Shown one piece after another: positions 5,361-6,192 of a DNA stretch of 6,192 bases. The stretch lies in the NCBI GenBank assembly GCA_021299075.1, contig JAJTFU010000129.1, positions 1 through 6,192 on the forward strand. Direction: 5' to 3'. The position numbers and the translations under genes were made by a program. Below the pieces are notes generated by a model. It was not told the origin of the DNA and did no database searches. It worked only from the letters and a program-made list of their open reading frames with translations. The stretch's first letter is position 1; every line of letters begins with the position of its first letter. Source of the DNA: Novosphingobium sp. (GTDB lineage: Bacteria; Pseudomonadota; Alphaproteobacteria; Sphingomonadales; Sphingomonadaceae).

Positions 5361-5831
5361 TCAGCGCCGCTGCGGTTTGTGCGCCCAGCACTCCATCTCC
5401 ACCCGCGCGCCCAGCGCCAGGCCATTGACCCCCATGGCGGAGCGCGCCGGGTAGCGGTCGGGCTTGAAGTGGCGCGCGTAGATCGTGTTGAAGGCCGGCC
5501 AGTCCGCCATGTCGGCCAGGAAGACCGAGCATTTGAACACGTCGTCAAAGTCCAGGCCGTGTGCCTTGAGGGTCTGGCTGATCCGCCTGAACATCTGCTC
5601 GCTCTCCGGCCCGATCCCGCCGGGCACCACCTTGCCGCCCCCATCCTCGGCGCCCAGCTGGCCCGAAAGGTACAGCACATCCCCCACCTGCACCGCGCTG
5701 GAGAACGGATATGGGAGCTCCGACGGGGTAAAGACCGGGCCGGGCGCGGGCGCAGGCGTGTTTGCGGCAACGGGGGAAGCGGCGACCAGCGCGGCGAGGA
5801 GGTGGAATGGGGGTCGCTTAGGGATTAAAGT
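5361..5831 (-). pseudogene. second exported RidA-like gene with no recognisable start codon (possibly 5'-damaged)
   Basis: The RidA fold is complete and canonical here: VGDVLYLSGQLG, LDFDDVFKCSVFLADM, RYPARSAMGV (with the catalytic-type Arg) and ARVEMECWAH (with the conserved Glu). The frame is open from 5831. From 5819 it reads like an export signal, KRPPFHLLAALVAASPVAA, followed by a Pro/Ala linker and TPSELPYPFSSAV, which aligns with the RidA N-terminal strand. Yet no ATG, GTG or TTG occurs in frame between the TAA at 5832-5834 and GTG 5693. That GTG would delete the signal and the first strand and has no ribosome site. Either the start was lost by mutation or rearrangement, or a rare start (for example ATC 5825 or CTG 5789) is used. 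If expressed only from 5693 it would be a 110-residue cytoplasmic protein. RidA membership is firm; gene integrity is not. Confidence 0.7.
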
Positions 5832-5834
5832 TTA

Positions 5835-5887
5835 CTGTCGCCGTAATTGCAGAACGGAGAGCACAATTGGTGTGCTGTCAGCGTAAT
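5835..5887. repeat. imperfect 13-base direct repeat in the gap before the second RidA-like gene
   Basis: CTGTCGCCGTAAT (5835-5847) and CTGTCAGCGTAAT (5875-5887) agree at 11 of 13 positions, with starts 40 bases apart. The second copy abuts the stop codon of the dehalogenase-like gene. They flank the 5860-5876 stem-loop. No known element is recognised. Confidence 0.45.
5860..5876. other. stem-loop downstream of the dehalogenase-like gene
   Basis: AGCACA (5860-5865) and TGTGCT (5871-5876) form a perfect 6-bp stem with a 5-base loop, 12 bases past the dehalogenase-like stop on the minus strand. A weak intrinsic terminator is possible, but no T-run follows on the minus strand. Confidence 0.35.
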
Positions 5888-5888
5888 C

Positions 5889-6192
5889 TCAACAGCCGAG
5901 TTGGTCCGCAAGCTCGATCAAGCTTGTCGCGCGATAGTCCCATTGCTGCTCAAATTTGAGGTCAGGAGGCGGGGCACCGCCATATTCCAGCGGACGAAAG
6001 ACAAAGGCGGTACGCAGGCCCGCAGCGCGCGCCGCCGCCAGGTCGCCATGGTGGGCCGCTACCAGGCAAAGTTCGCCCGGCGCAATATCGAGGGCCTGTG
6101 CGGTGGCAATATACGCGGCGGGCGCGGGCTTGTAGGCCTGGGCGATCTCGGCACCCAAGATAGCATCCCACGGCAGGCCGGCGTGGCGGGCC
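5889..6192 (-). CDS. type II haloacid dehalogenase-like (HAD) hydrolase, C-terminal part (5' end outside window)
   Basis: The last 100 residues of a HAD-superfamily hydrolase of the L-2-haloacid dehalogenase (type II) group; the frame stays open to the window edge, so the apparent TTG start at 6158 is internal. The core is recognisable: LPWDAILGAEIAQAYKPAPAAY carries the K-P-x-P-x-x-Y motif (the catalytic-type Lys and Tyr). It is followed by LCLVAAHHGDLAAARAAGLRTAFV, with the late acidic residue (Asp) of motif IV, then a short C-terminal element ending at TGA. The nucleophile Asp is in the missing half. The AAHHGD element replaces the S-S-N-x-W-D of classical dehalogenases and is closer to the uncharacterised VAAH-type subgroup, so dehalogenation is not assured. 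Bases 5889-6000 are less GC-rich than most of the window. Confidence 0.85.
   Translation of the reverse strand, partial: ARHAGLPWDAILGAEIAQAYKPAPAAYIATAQALDIAPGELCLVAAHHGDLAAARAAGLRTAFVFRPLEYGGAPPPDLKFEQQWDYRATSLIELADQLGC

Noticed and set aside
5361..5693. GTG 5693 as the true start of the second RidA-like gene
   Set aside because: It has no ribosome site and would remove the conserved first strand and an otherwise convincing signal peptide.
4163..5770. 535-codon minus-strand open frame opposite the beta-hydroxylase gene
   Set aside because: It is antisense to a gene with clear catalytic motifs, is Arg/Pro/Gly-rich, shows no domain, and is in a different frame from the RidA-like coding sequence it overlaps. 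It is a high-GC shadow.
1..6192. RNA genes, CRISPR arrays, transposase or integrase genes, toxin-antitoxin or defence systems
   Set aside because: I looked on both strands and saw no tRNA-like cloverleaf, regularly spaced repeat array or diagnostic protein motif for any of these.

Overview
This is a gene-dense, GC-rich (roughly two-thirds G+C) bacterial segment with short intergenic gaps, overlapping stop codons and compact operons. The gene set suggests an alphaproteobacterium, most likely a sphingomonad or erythrobacter relative: a YaiI-type protein next to a short PhnA-domain protein, a TPR/aspartyl-beta-hydroxylase, a short BLUF photoreceptor, exported RidA-like proteins and a type II haloacid-dehalogenase-like protein. 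That assignment is inference from protein flavour and composition; no rRNA or tRNA is present to confirm it.

Layout. Left block (1-1485): the C-terminal part of an M20 amidohydrolase (+) runs into the window and converges, with a 4-base stop overlap, on a minus-strand pair. That pair is a small four-helix membrane protein followed by a GNAT acetyltransferase, overlapping by ATGA. Second block (1486-2584): a 109-base divergent intergenic region holds a long interrupted inverted repeat with a TTGACA box in its loop. It leads rightward into a PhnA-domain protein lacking the zinc ribbon, a 43-residue basic small protein, and a YaiI/UPF0178 protein. The YaiI stop overlaps by CTAG the stop of the minus-strand third block (2581-4077): an exported RidA-like protein, a BLUF photoreceptor and a GFA/CENP-V-type zinc protein, read in that order. 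Fourth block (4199-5831): a TPR plus aspartyl/asparaginyl beta-hydroxylase gene (+), divergent from the first RidA-like gene and convergent with a second one. Right end (5889-6192): the C-terminal third of a type II haloacid dehalogenase-like protein (-), cut by the window edge.

Most of this is ordinary chromosomal housekeeping and accessory content. I see no transposase, integrase, CRISPR array, RNA gene or recognisable defence system. The part most worth a second look is the junction near 5800-5890. The second RidA-like frame has a convincing exported N-terminus but no usable start codon. It meets a locally AT-richer gap that contains a direct repeat and a hairpin and begins with a GGGGG-type sequence. 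This could be a decayed or rearranged gene start or the edge of an inserted segment, but the window alone cannot decide. Also of interest are the catalytic Arg-to-Trp change in the first RidA-like protein, the 43-residue protein, and the inverted repeat in the divergent promoter region.
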